From JAVJST01 sp040219295 (GTDB lineage Bacteria > Pseudomonadota > Alphaproteobacteria > Rhodospirillales > Casp-alpha2): a stretch of DNA of 64,000 nt. Shown here piece by piece: positions 9,510 to 17,799 of the stretch. The notes beneath the pieces were generated by a model. The model did not search any database. It saw only the letters and a program-made list of their open reading frames with translations, and was not told the DNA's origin. The stretch covers positions 372,001 through 436,000 of the forward strand of contig JAVJST010000011.1 of NCBI GenBank assembly GCA_040219295.1, written 5' to 3'. The position numbers were made by a program, and so were the translations under genes. Positions within the stretch are counted from its first letter, which is position 1, and every line of letters begins with the position of its first letter.

Positions 9510-9526
9510 CACATAAAAATTATGTG
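9510..9526. promoter_or_regulatory. AT-rich dyad in the fpr/rhodanese divergent promoter region
   Basis: The intergenic region between fpr (minus) and the rhodanese gene (plus) is strongly AT-rich between about 9470 and 9535 in an otherwise GC-rich sequence. It contains the perfect dyad CACATAA-AAA-TTATGTG, overlapping a looser A/T dyad just to its left. This looks like an operator or promoter region. The regulator is unknown. Confidence 0.4.
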
Positions 9527-9600
9527 TAATTCTCCAGCCTACCCATGAAAATTCGCTTGGGCGCCAGAATTTGCTTGGGCCGATGGGCCCCGGCCATAGA

Positions 9601-10035
9601 ATGTCGGCCATGAGCGATCACGATTACGCCGGCGACCGCACGCCGCAGCAAACCTGGGATATCCTGGAGAAGGAACCCCGCGCGGTTCTTGTCGATTGCC
9701 GCACCGAGGCCGAATGGGCCTTCGTCGGCTTCCCCGTGCTCGACGCCATCGACAAACAGCCGCTGTTCGTCGAGTGGCTCTCGTACCCGGCGATGAAGCC
9801 CAATCCCGTGTTCGTCGACGCGGTCTCGGCCGAGGTCCCGGAAAAGGACGCGCCGATCCTGTTCCTGTGCCGCTCCGGCCAGCGCAGCCAGGCCGCCGCC
9901 GCCGCCCTGACGAAGGCGGGCTATACCGCGTGCTACAACATCCTCGAAGGTTTCGAGGGCGACAAGGACGCATCCGGCTGTCGCGGCACGCTCGGCGGCT
10001 GGAAGATGCGCGGCCTGCCCTGGAAGCAAAAATAG
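9601..10035 (+). CDS. Rhodanese-like sulfurtransferase domain protein
   Basis: This is a 144-residue single-domain rhodanese. It has AVLVDCRTEAEWAFVG near the N-terminus and an active-site loop CRSGQRSQAAA with the catalytic Cys. Such proteins carry sulfane sulfur as a persulfide, but the acceptor is not evident. ATG 9601 is chosen; a second ATG at 9610 (MSDHDY) is equally possible because neither has a clear ribosome-binding site. An in-frame extension upstream to 9571 looks non-coding. The cupin gene begins 13 bp downstream, so the two may be co-transcribed. Confidence 0.88.
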   Translation: MSAMSDHDYAGDRTPQQTWDILEKEPRAVLVDCRTEAEWAFVGFPVLDAIDKQPLFVEWLSYPAMKPNPVFVDAVSAEVPEKDAPILFLCRSGQRSQAAAAALTKAGYTACYNILEGFEGDKDASGCRGTLGGWKMRGLPWKQK

Positions 10036-10048
10036 GCTGCTCAAGGCT

Positions 10049-10420
10049 GTGATAATTTCATACAGAGCAGGTGAGGATGTAGGCCGACTGGAAAGCTGGC
10101 CTTTCACTGGAGCAGCCTCCGACTATGTCGTCACGCGAGGGGAACCCAGGGCCAGTGGGCGTCTGGACGGCGGTGGACCCGGTTTCGTCTGGCGCGCGGG
10201 TATCTGGCGGTGCACGGCGGGCACGTTCATGTGCAATGAACTGGGCGACGAAATGCAAACGGTCCTGTCGGGCCGGGTCCGCCTGACACTACCGGATGGC
10301 AGTTCGCACGAGTTCACGGCTGGCGATACGCTCTTCACCCGTCGGGGTGACCGCGTCACCTGGGATGTCATCGAGGATGTCACCAAGGCGTTCTTCACCA
10401 TCAATCCCGACGGCTTCTGA
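10049..10420 (+). CDS. Small cupin-domain protein (DUF861-like)
   Basis: This 123-residue single-domain cupin resembles the DUF861/(S)-ureidoglycine aminohydrolase-like group. Recognisable parts are GIWRCTAGTFMCNELGDEMQTVLSG and DGSSHEFTAGDTLFTRRGD, which form the two cupin motifs. The classical metal histidines are mostly replaced, so enzymatic activity is uncertain. The start is GTG at 10049; no ATG lies in frame near the N-terminus. It follows the rhodanese gene closely. No function is assigned. Confidence 0.75.
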   Translation: MIISYRAGEDVGRLESWPFTGAASDYVVTRGEPRASGRLDGGGPGFVWRAGIWRCTAGTFMCNELGDEMQTVLSGRVRLTLPDGSSHEFTAGDTLFTRRGDRVTWDVIEDVTKAFFTINPDGF

Positions 10421-10583
10421 CCGCGGGTCCGTCGACAAGATCGTTGTTTGTGTCGATTGTTCCGGCGAAGCCCGGAAATTGATCAAGAATCCCCCCGACC
10501 GTTACGTCGACTCCATCGACAGCCGCCCTGCCGGCCCGCTAACCCCTTGACCTCCGGCCCGGCGACCCCACGTCGTTAGGGTC

Positions 10584-11510
10584 ATGACCGTCGACTGTTC
10601 CCGAACGACCCGCCGCCGGTTCCTCGCCGGCGCCGCCGCGCTCGGCGCCCTGCCCATTCTGTCGGCGCGCGCACAGGCCACCGCGCCGATCATGCGCGCC
10701 ATTCCCTCGACCGGCGAGAAGATCCCGGCCATCGGCATGGGCACCTGGGTCGAGTTCAACGTCGGCAATGTCGAGGCGTTGCGCGAGAACTGCCTGGCGA
10801 TCACGAGGCTGTTCCTCGAGCGCGGCGGCGGCATGATCGACTCGTCGCCGATGTACGGCAGTGCCGAGGACGTCGTCGGCTGGTGCCTCGAACGCATCAC
10901 CGACCACGGCAGCCTGTTCAGCGCGACAAAGGTATGGTCGCCCGCCGGCGGCGACACCGCCGAACAGCTTTCGCGTTCGGAAGGCCTGTGGCGCAGCGAG
11001 CGTCTCGACCTCATGCAGGTCCACAACCTGGTCGACGCCGAGGAGCACCTGGAGCGCCTGTTCGCCGCCAAGGCGGCCGGCCGCATCCGCTACGTCGGCA
11101 TCACCACGTCGCACGGCGCGCGCCACGACGCCATGGCCGAGATCATGACCGGGCATCCCATCGATTTCGCCCAATTCACGTACAACATCCTCGACCGCGA
11201 AGCCGAGGACCGGTTGCTGCCGCTCGCCGCCGACCGCGGTATCGCCGTCATCGCCAACCGGCCGTTCCAGCGCAAGGGCGTGTTCCGCCATGTCGGCGGC
11301 GCGCCGCTGCCGGGCTGGGCGGCGGACATCGGCGCCGCCAACTGGGCGCAGGTTTTCCTCAAGTTCGTCATCGCCCATCCGGCGGTGACATGCGCAATCC
11401 CGGCGACCTCGGTGCTCGCGCACATGGACCAGAACATGGGCGCGTTGACCGGCCCGCTGCCTGACGCCCGGCTGGCGCGCCGTATGGCCGCCGACGTCGC
11501 GGGCCTCTGA
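10584..11510 (+). CDS. Tat-exported aldo/keto reductase
   Basis: This 308-residue aldo/keto reductase begins with a twin-arginine signal (TTRRRFLAGAAALGALP, cleavage near ARAQA), so it is probably exported folded to the periplasm. The barrel keeps the catalytic tetrad: Asp and Tyr in MIDSSPMYGSAED, Lys in FSATKVW, and His in LDLMQVHNL. Cytoplasmic aldo/keto reductases use NADPH, so an exported one is expected to have a different redox partner or to carry its cofactor out with it. The substrate is unknown. It is followed 20 bp later by the DUF6064 gene, possibly as one operon. Confidence 0.9.
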   Translation: MTVDCSRTTRRRFLAGAAALGALPILSARAQATAPIMRAIPSTGEKIPAIGMGTWVEFNVGNVEALRENCLAITRLFLERGGGMIDSSPMYGSAEDVVGWCLERITDHGSLFSATKVWSPAGGDTAEQLSRSEGLWRSERLDLMQVHNLVDAEEHLERLFAAKAAGRIRYVGITTSHGARHDAMAEIMTGHPIDFAQFTYNILDREAEDRLLPLAADRGIAVIANRPFQRKGVFRHVGGAPLPGWAADIGAANWAQVFLKFVIAHPAVTCAIPATSVLAHMDQNMGALTGPLPDARLARRMAADVAGL

Positions 11511-11529
11511 CGATGCGGCGGCACGCAGC

Positions 11530-12183
11530 GTGACGGAACTCCCCTATTCGGTCGAGGTGCTCACCGCCACGCTGGCCGCCTTCAACACAACCTGGTGGCC
11601 GGTCGTCGCGGTCGGATTCGCATCGACGCTCTGGCTGCCGTTCGCGAACTCCGACCGGCACGCCCGCTGGATGCTGTTCCAGGCGGCCGGCACGGCGGCG
11701 GTCGTCGGCGGACCGTTCTGGCTCGGCACCATGGCGGCGCTCGATTTCATGGCGCCGGTCTGGGGCGGGCTTTGGTTGCTGCAGGCGGCGGCGCTGCTGC
11801 TCATCGGCTGGCGCGGCGGGCTGGATTTCACGGGGCGCGGCTTGCGCGGGGCATCGCTCGTGATCGTCGCCGTCGGTGCGCTTGTCTATCCGATCCTGTT
11901 CCAGCTCGAGACCGGTGCCGCGGGGCTCGGCGTGCCGCTCGCCGGCAGCGCCCCGGAGCCGACCGCCATTGTCCTTATCGGGTTGCTTCTGGGCGCGCGG
12001 GGCCGGCGCATGCCGGCGGTCCTGCTGATCCCCGCGCTGTGGGCGGGCGTCGCCGCTTTCAACGGGTATCTACTCGGGCTCTTCACGCCCTGGCTGGTCG
12101 CCGTTACACTGCTCGCCGCCGTCGCGGCCCGCATCGCCGCGCGGCAAAACGAGGACGACACCGTGGGGGAAGAACGATCATGA
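11530..12183 (+). CDS. DUF6064-family integral membrane protein
   Basis: This 217-residue protein is almost entirely hydrophobic, with about six or seven predicted membrane segments. The N-terminus (YSVEVLTATLAAFNTTWWP) resembles DUF6064 proteins. The start is GTG at 11530. Its stop overlaps the next start (ATGA at 12180-12183), so it is translationally coupled to the MetE-like gene. The function is unknown; the coupling hints at transport or membrane housekeeping related to that methyltransferase, but this is inference. Confidence 0.75.
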   Translation: MTELPYSVEVLTATLAAFNTTWWPVVAVGFASTLWLPFANSDRHARWMLFQAAGTAAVVGGPFWLGTMAALDFMAPVWGGLWLLQAAALLLIGWRGGLDFTGRGLRGASLVIVAVGALVYPILFQLETGAAGLGVPLAGSAPEPTAIVLIGLLLGARGRRMPAVLLIPALWAGVAAFNGYLLGLFTPWLVAVTLLAAVAARIAARQNEDDTVGEERS

Positions 12184-13235
12184 CGCTGAAGACGACCTGC
12201 ATCGGCGCCTACCCGAAGCCCGACTACGTTCCGGTCCAGGACTGGTTCCAGGTCGAGGACGGCATGAGTACGTCCAAGGTCACGCAACGTTATGCCGAGG
12301 ACCTGGCGCGCGCCGGCGAAGAAGCGGAGTCCCTGTTCGGGAAAGCCACCGCCGAGGCCGTCGCGGACCAGATCGCCTGCGGCATCGACGTGCCGACCGA
12401 CGGCGAACAGCGCCGAGAGAACTATGTCCACTATCACTGCCGCCACCTCGACGGGTTCGATTTCGAGAACCTGACCCGCCGGGTGCTGCGCGACGGCGCC
12501 TACGAGGCCGATCTGCCAACGATCTCGGGCGCCATCCGCGCGCGCAAGACCGGCTTCCTGGTCGACGACTGGCAGTCCGCCCAGGCGGTGAGCGACCGGC
12601 CGGTGAAGATCACCATTCCCGGGCCGTTGACCATCGCCGACACGACCGCCGACGAACACTACGACGACCCGGCCCGGCTCGGCGCCGACCTCGCCCGGGC
12701 GCTCAATCAGGAGGTCCGCGCGCTGGCGGACGCCGGCTGCAAGTACATCCAGATCGACGAGCCGCTGTTCGCGCGCAAGGTGCGCGATGCGCTCGACTAC
12801 GGCGTCGACAACCTGGCGCGTTGTTTCGAGGGCGTGCCGGACGACGTGACGCGGGTCATGCACATGTGCTGCGGGTATCCCAACCGGCTCGACCAGACCG
12901 ACTATCACAAGGCCGATCCGCAGTCCTACTTCGATCTTGCCGACGCCATCGACGCCGCGCCCGTCGACCAGGTTTCGATCGAGGATGCCCACCGCCACAA
13001 CGATCTATCGCTGCTCGACCGCTTCAGGCAGACGACGGTGATCTTCGGCGCCGTGGCGATTGCGAAGAGCGCGGTCGAACCGGCCGACGCGATTCGCGAG
13101 CGCCTGACCGAGGCGCTGGGCCACATCGACAAGGAGCGCCTGTGGGCGGCGCCCGACTGCGGGCTCGGGTTCCTCGGCCGCGATCTCGCCATGACGAAGC
13201 TGCGCAACCTGGCCGAGGCGGCGCGTTCCGTCTGA
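12180..13235 (+). CDS. Core MetE-like cobalamin-independent methionine synthase-family methyltransferase
   Basis: This 351-residue protein corresponds to the C-terminal catalytic barrel of MetE, without the N-terminal folate-binding half of the roughly 750-residue enzyme. The zinc ligands appear intact: His and Cys in VMHMCCGYPN, Glu in QVSIEDAH, and Cys in WAAPDCGLGF. The phrases TIPGPLTIAD and YIQIDEPLF are also family hallmarks. Core MetE proteins methylate homocysteine or another thiol, in some organisms from methylcobalamin instead of methyl-folate. The substrate here is not established. It overlaps the upstream DUF6064 stop by 4 bp. Confidence 0.85.
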   Translation: MTLKTTCIGAYPKPDYVPVQDWFQVEDGMSTSKVTQRYAEDLARAGEEAESLFGKATAEAVADQIACGIDVPTDGEQRRENYVHYHCRHLDGFDFENLTRRVLRDGAYEADLPTISGAIRARKTGFLVDDWQSAQAVSDRPVKITIPGPLTIADTTADEHYDDPARLGADLARALNQEVRALADAGCKYIQIDEPLFARKVRDALDYGVDNLARCFEGVPDDVTRVMHMCCGYPNRLDQTDYHKADPQSYFDLADAIDAAPVDQVSIEDAHRHNDLSLLDRFRQTTVIFGAVAIAKSAVEPADAIRERLTEALGHIDKERLWAAPDCGLGFLGRDLAMTKLRNLAEAARSV

Positions 13236-13343
13236 CCGGCGACGGTGAATATTTCTCCCGGCGTCCGCGAAAAATCATCAATTGTGTGACGAGCCCGTTT
13301 TCGCCCACGGTTCGCGGTGAGATTATTCTCTGGAAGGTCCGCC

Positions 13344-14366
13344 ATGACCGACGCCGTGCCGAACACCCCCCGCAGCCGCTGGAACTTCGTGCCCCGCGAC
13401 GTGCCGTTGCGCCACGCACCGTACGCCGAATGGCCGCTGCGGCCGATGGCGGGGCTCGCGTATTACCTCCGGACCTGGCTGCCGGACGCGCCGCGCTTCT
13501 GGTTCCTGGTTGCCGCGATCGTCATCTGGACCTGGTTCACGCCCGATCTCGAGCGCGCCGTGACGTTTCAATTCGACTGGATGTTCGAGATCTGGCTGCG
13601 CGACTTCATCCTCGTGCTCGTCGTCGCCGGCGGGCTGCATCTCTGGCTGCACGGCTTCAGGGGCCAGGGCGACGACGGGCGCTACGACGGCCGGCCGCTG
13701 GCCCGCAAGTCGCGCGTCTTCCATTTCAACGACCAGGTCCTCGACAACATGTTCTGGACGCTGGCCTCGTCGGTCCCCATCGGCGCGCTGACCGAATGCC
13801 TGATGTGGTGGGCCTATGCCAACGGCTACGCGACGATGATCACGCTGACGGAGAATCCCGTGTGGTTCATCGCGCTGATGATCCTGGTGCCGCTGTGGGG
13901 CGGATTCCATTTCTACTGGTATCATCGCCTGTTTCATGTCGAGCCGCTGTACCGCTGGTGGCATTCGTGGCACCACAAGAACATCAACGTCGGCCCGTGG
14001 TCCGGCCACGCCATGCACCCGGTCGAGCACGTCGGGCTCTATTCCGATTCGCTGATCTATCTGCTGATCCCGGCGCATCCGGTGCACGTGCTGATGCAGA
14101 TCATGCTGCACACCCTCGGCGGCCCGGTGAGCCACACCGGCTACGACGAGGTCAGGGTCGGCGGCGCGCGTCTTCGCGTCGGCGACTTCTTCCACCAGCT
14201 CCATCACCGCTACTTCGACTGCAACTACGGCGTCCTCGAGATGCCGTGGGACCGGATGTTCGGCAGCTTCCATGACGGCACCCCCGAGGGCGACGCACTG
14301 ATCGCCGAGCGCCGGCGCCGGATGCAGGCGGAAAAGTCAGACGTCGCGCCCACGGCCGCCGAATAG
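13344..14366 (+). CDS. Sterol desaturase/fatty acid hydroxylase-family membrane di-iron enzyme
   Basis: This 340-residue protein has several membrane helices (about residues 50-75, 85-105, 135-185) and the histidine boxes of the membrane di-iron hydroxylase family: HRLFH, HSWHH and HQLHH, with a further His in GHAMHPVEH. Family members hydroxylate or desaturate lipids using O2. The ATG at 13344 follows TGGAAGG by a suitable distance; an upstream in-frame start at 13317 is rejected. It converges on the multicopper oxidase gene with only 7 bp between stops. The substrate is unknown. Confidence 0.88.
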   Translation: MTDAVPNTPRSRWNFVPRDVPLRHAPYAEWPLRPMAGLAYYLRTWLPDAPRFWFLVAAIVIWTWFTPDLERAVTFQFDWMFEIWLRDFILVLVVAGGLHLWLHGFRGQGDDGRYDGRPLARKSRVFHFNDQVLDNMFWTLASSVPIGALTECLMWWAYANGYATMITLTENPVWFIALMILVPLWGGFHFYWYHRLFHVEPLYRWWHSWHHKNINVGPWSGHAMHPVEHVGLYSDSLIYLLIPAHPVHVLMQIMLHTLGGPVSHTGYDEVRVGGARLRVGDFFHQLHHRYFDCNYGVLEMPWDRMFGSFHDGTPEGDALIAERRRRMQAEKSDVAPTAAE

Positions 14367-14373
14367 GCGCGCC

Positions 14374-15768
14374 TCAGCCGACGACGAACCAGGTCGCCAT
14401 GCCGGCCGCCGTGTGCTCCACCATGTGGCAGTGGAACAGCCACTTGCCCGGGTTGTCGGCAACGAAGGCGATGTCGGCGGTCTCGCCGCGCTCGACCACC
14501 AGGGTATCGCGCCACGGCCCGAGTTCGCCCGCCGCGCCGACGCGGCGGAAGTGGTGGCCGTGGGTGTGCATGGCGTGCGGCCAGGACGTGTCGTTGATCA
14601 TCCGGATGCGCACCGTCTCGCCGGGGCGCGCAGCGAACAGCGGCTCGTCCGGCAGGTCGACGATCCCGTTGAAGGCCCACACCTTGCCCTCGCCGACGAG
14701 ATCCTGGATGGCCATGCGCCGCCCCTTGTAGAGGGCCTCCGTCATGCCGCCCATGGCACCGCCCTCCATGCGCATCGTCACCGGCTCGACACCGGCGAGC
14801 GAACCGAGCGGGGGCACCGGGTTGGGGCGGAGCGGCGGCGGCGCGGGCAGCCGTTCGGCGCGTATCGCGTCGCCGACGCGGAAGGTCGCGATGGCCAGGC
14901 GCTCGTCGCCCGCCATGGCGTAAAGGAACGCCTCGCCTTCATGATCCGGGCCGTCGGCCGTGACGTCGGCGATGACGTCGGCGCGCTGCGCCGGGCCGAG
15001 CGCAATGTCGGCAAGTTCGAGCGGCGCCTCGAGCGGCTGGCCGTCGAGCGCGACGACCCAACCCGCGAGCCCCTTGAAGCCGAGATCGAAAATCCGCGCG
15101 TTGGCGGTGTTGACGAGGCGGAGCCGCAGCCGCTCGCGGCGCCTGACGTCCAACGCGTAGTCGCCGTCGCCGTTGACCGTGACCCAGTTGCCGAGCCGTC
15201 CCGCGTGCGCCCAGTCGTGCATGGCGCCGAGGCTCGGCTCGTGGATCGTGCCGTCGTCGGCGATGCGCCAGTCGTCGATCAGCAGGACCTCGTCGCGGTC
15301 GACGTCCGGGGGATCGGGCTCCTCGACGATCAGCGCGCCGTAGAGCCCGCGGGCGAGCTGTTCCCACGTCCGGTTATGCGGGTGGTACCAGTAGGTGCCG
15401 GCGTCTGGCGCGACGAAGTCGTAGAGGAAGTCGCCGCCGGCGGGCACCGCGTCCTGGGTCAGTTCGGGCACGCCGTCCATGGCGTTGGCGATGCGGATGC
15501 CGTGCCAGTGGATGGTCGAGGCCTGGGGCAGCTCGTTGACGAAGCGCCGCGCGATCCTCTCGCCCTGGCGGACCCGGAGCACCGGGCCGGGCGCCCGGCC
15601 GCCGTAGCCCCAGATCGGGGTCTGCTTGCCGTCAGGCAGTCCGAGGTCGGCCGTGCCGGTGCGCGCGACGAGGTCGACGGGCGTGCCGGCAAACGCTGCG
15701 GCCGGCAGGACGAGGCCGGCCGCGGTCGCGGCGGCGGTCCGAAGAAACGATCGGCGGGAATGGGGCAT
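14374..15768 (-). CDS. Tat-exported multicopper oxidase
   Basis: This 464-residue, three-cupredoxin oxidase has a twin-arginine signal (SRRSFLRTAAATAAG, cleavage near AFAG). All copper motifs are present: HWHG (87-90), YHPH (128-131), the HAMHTHGHH block near residue 400, and HCHMVEHTAAGM near the C-terminus, which holds the type 1 copper Cys and a likely axial Met. It probably oxidises phenolic or metal substrates, such as Cu(I), in the periplasm while reducing O2 to water. There is no long Met-rich CueO-type insert, although a short MRMEGGAMGGM stretch precedes the last domain. It is close to the FtsP/CueO/laccase-like group. Confidence 0.92.
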   Translation of the reverse strand: MPHSRRSFLRTAAATAAGLVLPAAAFAGTPVDLVARTGTADLGLPDGKQTPIWGYGGRAPGPVLRVRQGERIARRFVNELPQASTIHWHGIRIANAMDGVPELTQDAVPAGGDFLYDFVAPDAGTYWYHPHNRTWEQLARGLYGALIVEEPDPPDVDRDEVLLIDDWRIADDGTIHEPSLGAMHDWAHAGRLGNWVTVNGDGDYALDVRRRERLRLRLVNTANARIFDLGFKGLAGWVVALDGQPLEAPLELADIALGPAQRADVIADVTADGPDHEGEAFLYAMAGDERLAIATFRVGDAIRAERLPAPPPLRPNPVPPLGSLAGVEPVTMRMEGGAMGGMTEALYKGRRMAIQDLVGEGKVWAFNGIVDLPDEPLFAARPGETVRIRMINDTSWPHAMHTHGHHFRRVGAAGELGPWRDTLVVERGETADIAFVADNPGKWLFHCHMVEHTAAGMATWFVVG

Positions 15769-15857
15769 GGCACGGGACGTCCGGAACGGGGGTGCTTGAA
15801 GCCTAACAGTTGCTGTTTCCGTCGCCGGAAATCAAGCGCCCCGGCCGGCGCGGCGCC

Positions 15858-16349
15858 TCAATCCCCGAGCGGCTTCGCGTAGACGACCTCGTAGGGCGCG
15901 AAACCGAATGCCTCGTAGGATTTCCGCGCACCGTCGTTGCCTGCGAGAAAGCAGATCTCCATGACCGGCAGGCCGCGGGCGCGGAACCGCGCCTCGGCCT
16001 CGGCGAGCAGCGCGCGGGCCAGCCCGCGGCCGCGGTTCTCCGGCGAGACGAAAACATCGGTGACGTAGCCGATGCGGCGCATGTCTTCGCGGATGTGCAG
16101 GTCGCCGTCCGGCGGCGCATCGGACATGCCGATCAGGAAGCCCGCCGGCGCACCCGCGTCCTCGGCGATCAGGCAAAACCCGTCCTTCGCCGCGATCTCG
16201 GCAAACAGATACTCGGTGTGACCGGCGGCCATCGACGCCGCGTCGGCCCGGTTGGCACACAGCGTCCGCTCGAACGCCTGCAGCTCGGCCATGAAGGCGA
16301 CGACGATCGGCCGGTCAGCCGGTCGCGCGTCGCGAATGACGATGCTCAC
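15858..16349 (-). CDS. GNAT-family N-acetyltransferase
   Basis: This is a 163-residue single-domain acetyltransferase. The acetyl-CoA loop reads VFVSPENRGRGLARAL, followed by GNDGARKSYEAFGF, the usual GNAT C-terminal signature. The start is GTG at 16349, which overlaps the metZ stop (GTGA at 16346-16349), so it is likely the second gene of the riboswitch-controlled metZ transcript. The longer frame reaching to 16808 is a shadow of metZ. The acceptor substrate is not predictable. Confidence 0.88.
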   Translation of the reverse strand: MSIVIRDARPADRPIVVAFMAELQAFERTLCANRADAASMAAGHTEYLFAEIAAKDGFCLIAEDAGAPAGFLIGMSDAPPDGDLHIREDMRRIGYVTDVFVSPENRGRGLARALLAEAEARFRARGLPVMEICFLAGNDGARKSYEAFGFAPYEVVYAKPLGD

Positions 16350-17548
16350 GCCGCTTTCGCCAGCGCCCGGTCGAGGTCTTCCTTGATGTCCTCGACGTCC
16401 TCGAGCCCGACGGACAACCTGAGCAGACCGTCGCCGATCCCGAGCTCGGCGCGTTCTTCGGGGCTGAGGCGCTGGTGCGTCGTCGTCGCCGGGTGCGTCG
16501 CCAGCGACTTGGCGTCGCCCAGGTTGTTGGAGATGTCGATGAGCTCCAGCGCGCGCAGCACCCGGAAGGCGCCGTCCTTGCCGCCCGGCACCTCGAACGA
16601 CACGACGGTGCCGCCGGCTTCCATCTGGCGGCGCGCCAGGTTGTGCTGCGGGTGGCTCGGCAGATCTGGATAAAGCACACGGCCCGTGGTGTTGTGCGCT
16701 TCCAGGAACTTGGCGATGCCGAGCGCGTTCTCGGCGTGACGCCGCACCCGGAGATCGAGCGTTTCGAGCCCCTTGAGCAGGGTCCACGCGTTGAACGGGC
16801 TGAGGCACGGCCCGGTGTGGCGCATGTAGGGCTTGAGGTAGTCCTCGAGATAGGCCGTGTCGTTGAACAGGATCGCACCGCCCAGCGTGCGGCCCTGGCC
16901 GTCGATATGCTTGGTCGCGGAGTACATGACCACGTCGGCGCCGTGCTCAAGCGGATGCTGGAGGATCGGCGAGGCGAACACGTTGTCGACGACGAGGATC
17001 GCGCCCGCCTTGTGGGCGAGGTCGGCGACCGCCTGCAGGTCGATGATTTCGAGCGTCGGGTTCGACGGCGTTTCGAGGAACACCGCGCGGGCCGGGCTCG
17101 AGAGCGCGCGCTCCCACTCCGATTGATCGGTGCCGTCGATGAGCTCGGCCTCGACGCCGAAGCGCGCGAGCTGCTCGGTCAGGATGTAATGACACGATCC
17201 GAACAGTGCGCGCGACGCCACCACCCGGTCGCCGGCCTTCACGTAGCACGCCAGCGACGCGAACATCGCCGACATGCCCGACGAGGTCGCGACGCAGTGC
17301 TTGGCGCCCTCGACGAGCGCCAGGCGCTCCTCGAACATCGAGACCGTCGGATTGGCGTAGCGCGAATAGATATAGCGGGACTTCTCGCCCTTGAAGGCCG
17401 CCTCGGCCTCTTCCGGGCTTTCGTAGACGTAGCCCGAAGTCAGGAACAGGCCCTCGCTGGTTTCGCCGAAGGGCGAGCGTTTCTGGCCGCCGCGCACGAG
17501 GCGGGTTTGCGGCCGCCAGCTGTCCTTGGTGGGTCGATCGATCGGCAT
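16346..17548 (-). CDS. metZ: O-succinylhomoserine sulfhydrylase
   Basis: This 400-residue PLP enzyme makes homocysteine directly from O-succinylhomoserine and sulfide in methionine biosynthesis. It is a typical Cys/Met-metabolism fold type I enzyme: SRYANPTVSMFEERLA, SSGMSAMF, ETPSNPTLEI, and PLP-binding Lys213 in MYSATKHIDGQG. The C-terminal ATHPATTTH and GLLRLSVGLED blocks are also conserved. ATG 17548 is chosen over an in-frame ATG at 17569 because GGAGG lies 8 nt before it. The gene is preceded by a SAM-II riboswitch and terminator, matching feedback control by SAM. Confidence 0.95.
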   Translation of the reverse strand: MPIDRPTKDSWRPQTRLVRGGQKRSPFGETSEGLFLTSGYVYESPEEAEAAFKGEKSRYIYSRYANPTVSMFEERLALVEGAKHCVATSSGMSAMFASLACYVKAGDRVVASRALFGSCHYILTEQLARFGVEAELIDGTDQSEWERALSSPARAVFLETPSNPTLEIIDLQAVADLAHKAGAILVVDNVFASPILQHPLEHGADVVMYSATKHIDGQGRTLGGAILFNDTAYLEDYLKPYMRHTGPCLSPFNAWTLLKGLETLDLRVRRHAENALGIAKFLEAHNTTGRVLYPDLPSHPQHNLARRQMEAGGTVVSFEVPGGKDGAFRVLRALELIDISNNLGDAKSLATHPATTTHQRLSPEERAELGIGDGLLRLSVGLEDVEDIKEDLDRALAKAA

Positions 17549-17601
17549 CGTCGTTTCCTCCGTGTTCATGCGTCTTCGTCAAAGGAACCCGGGGCGACAA
17601 C

Positions 17602-17633
17602 AAAAAACCCCTGGCCCGCTCGGGGTCAGGGGG
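17602..17633 (-). terminator. Intrinsic terminator in the metZ leader (riboswitch expression platform)
   Basis: Read on the minus strand, a GC-rich stem CCCCTG...CCCG / CGGG...CAGGGG is followed directly by six T residues. It lies between the SAM-II aptamer and the metZ start. A preceding GGTC...GACC pairing could compete with it. This fits transcription attenuation when SAM is bound. Confidence 0.85.
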
Positions 17634-17647
17634 TCGAAACCTCATGA

Positions 17648-17701
17648 CCTTTTAGCGGTTATTTTTACCGTGGCCGCAAGCTGGTCGCCCAAATCACCAC
17701 G
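17648..17701 (-). promoter_or_regulatory. SAM-II riboswitch aptamer upstream of metZ
   Basis: On the minus strand this stretch reads CGTGGTGATTTG, a connector with GACCAGCTTGC, then GCCACGGTAAA and finally CCGCTAAAAGG. It keeps the SAM-II landmarks: the P1 stem CGTGG/CCACG, the conserved GATTTG loop, the TAAA element after P1, and the GCTAAAA pseudoknot strand. SAM-II is found mainly in alphaproteobacteria, in front of methionine genes such as metA, metX and metZ. It lies about 100 nt before the metZ start with a terminator in between. Confidence 0.88.
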
Positions 17702-17799
17702 TACGTCCGGTTTTTATGACAAGTTGCCGAATTGCGCAAGTGTTGCCGACGGCAGGCTCAGCACGAGGGGGCGCGGCCATGCCTCGTCGGGCCATTCCC

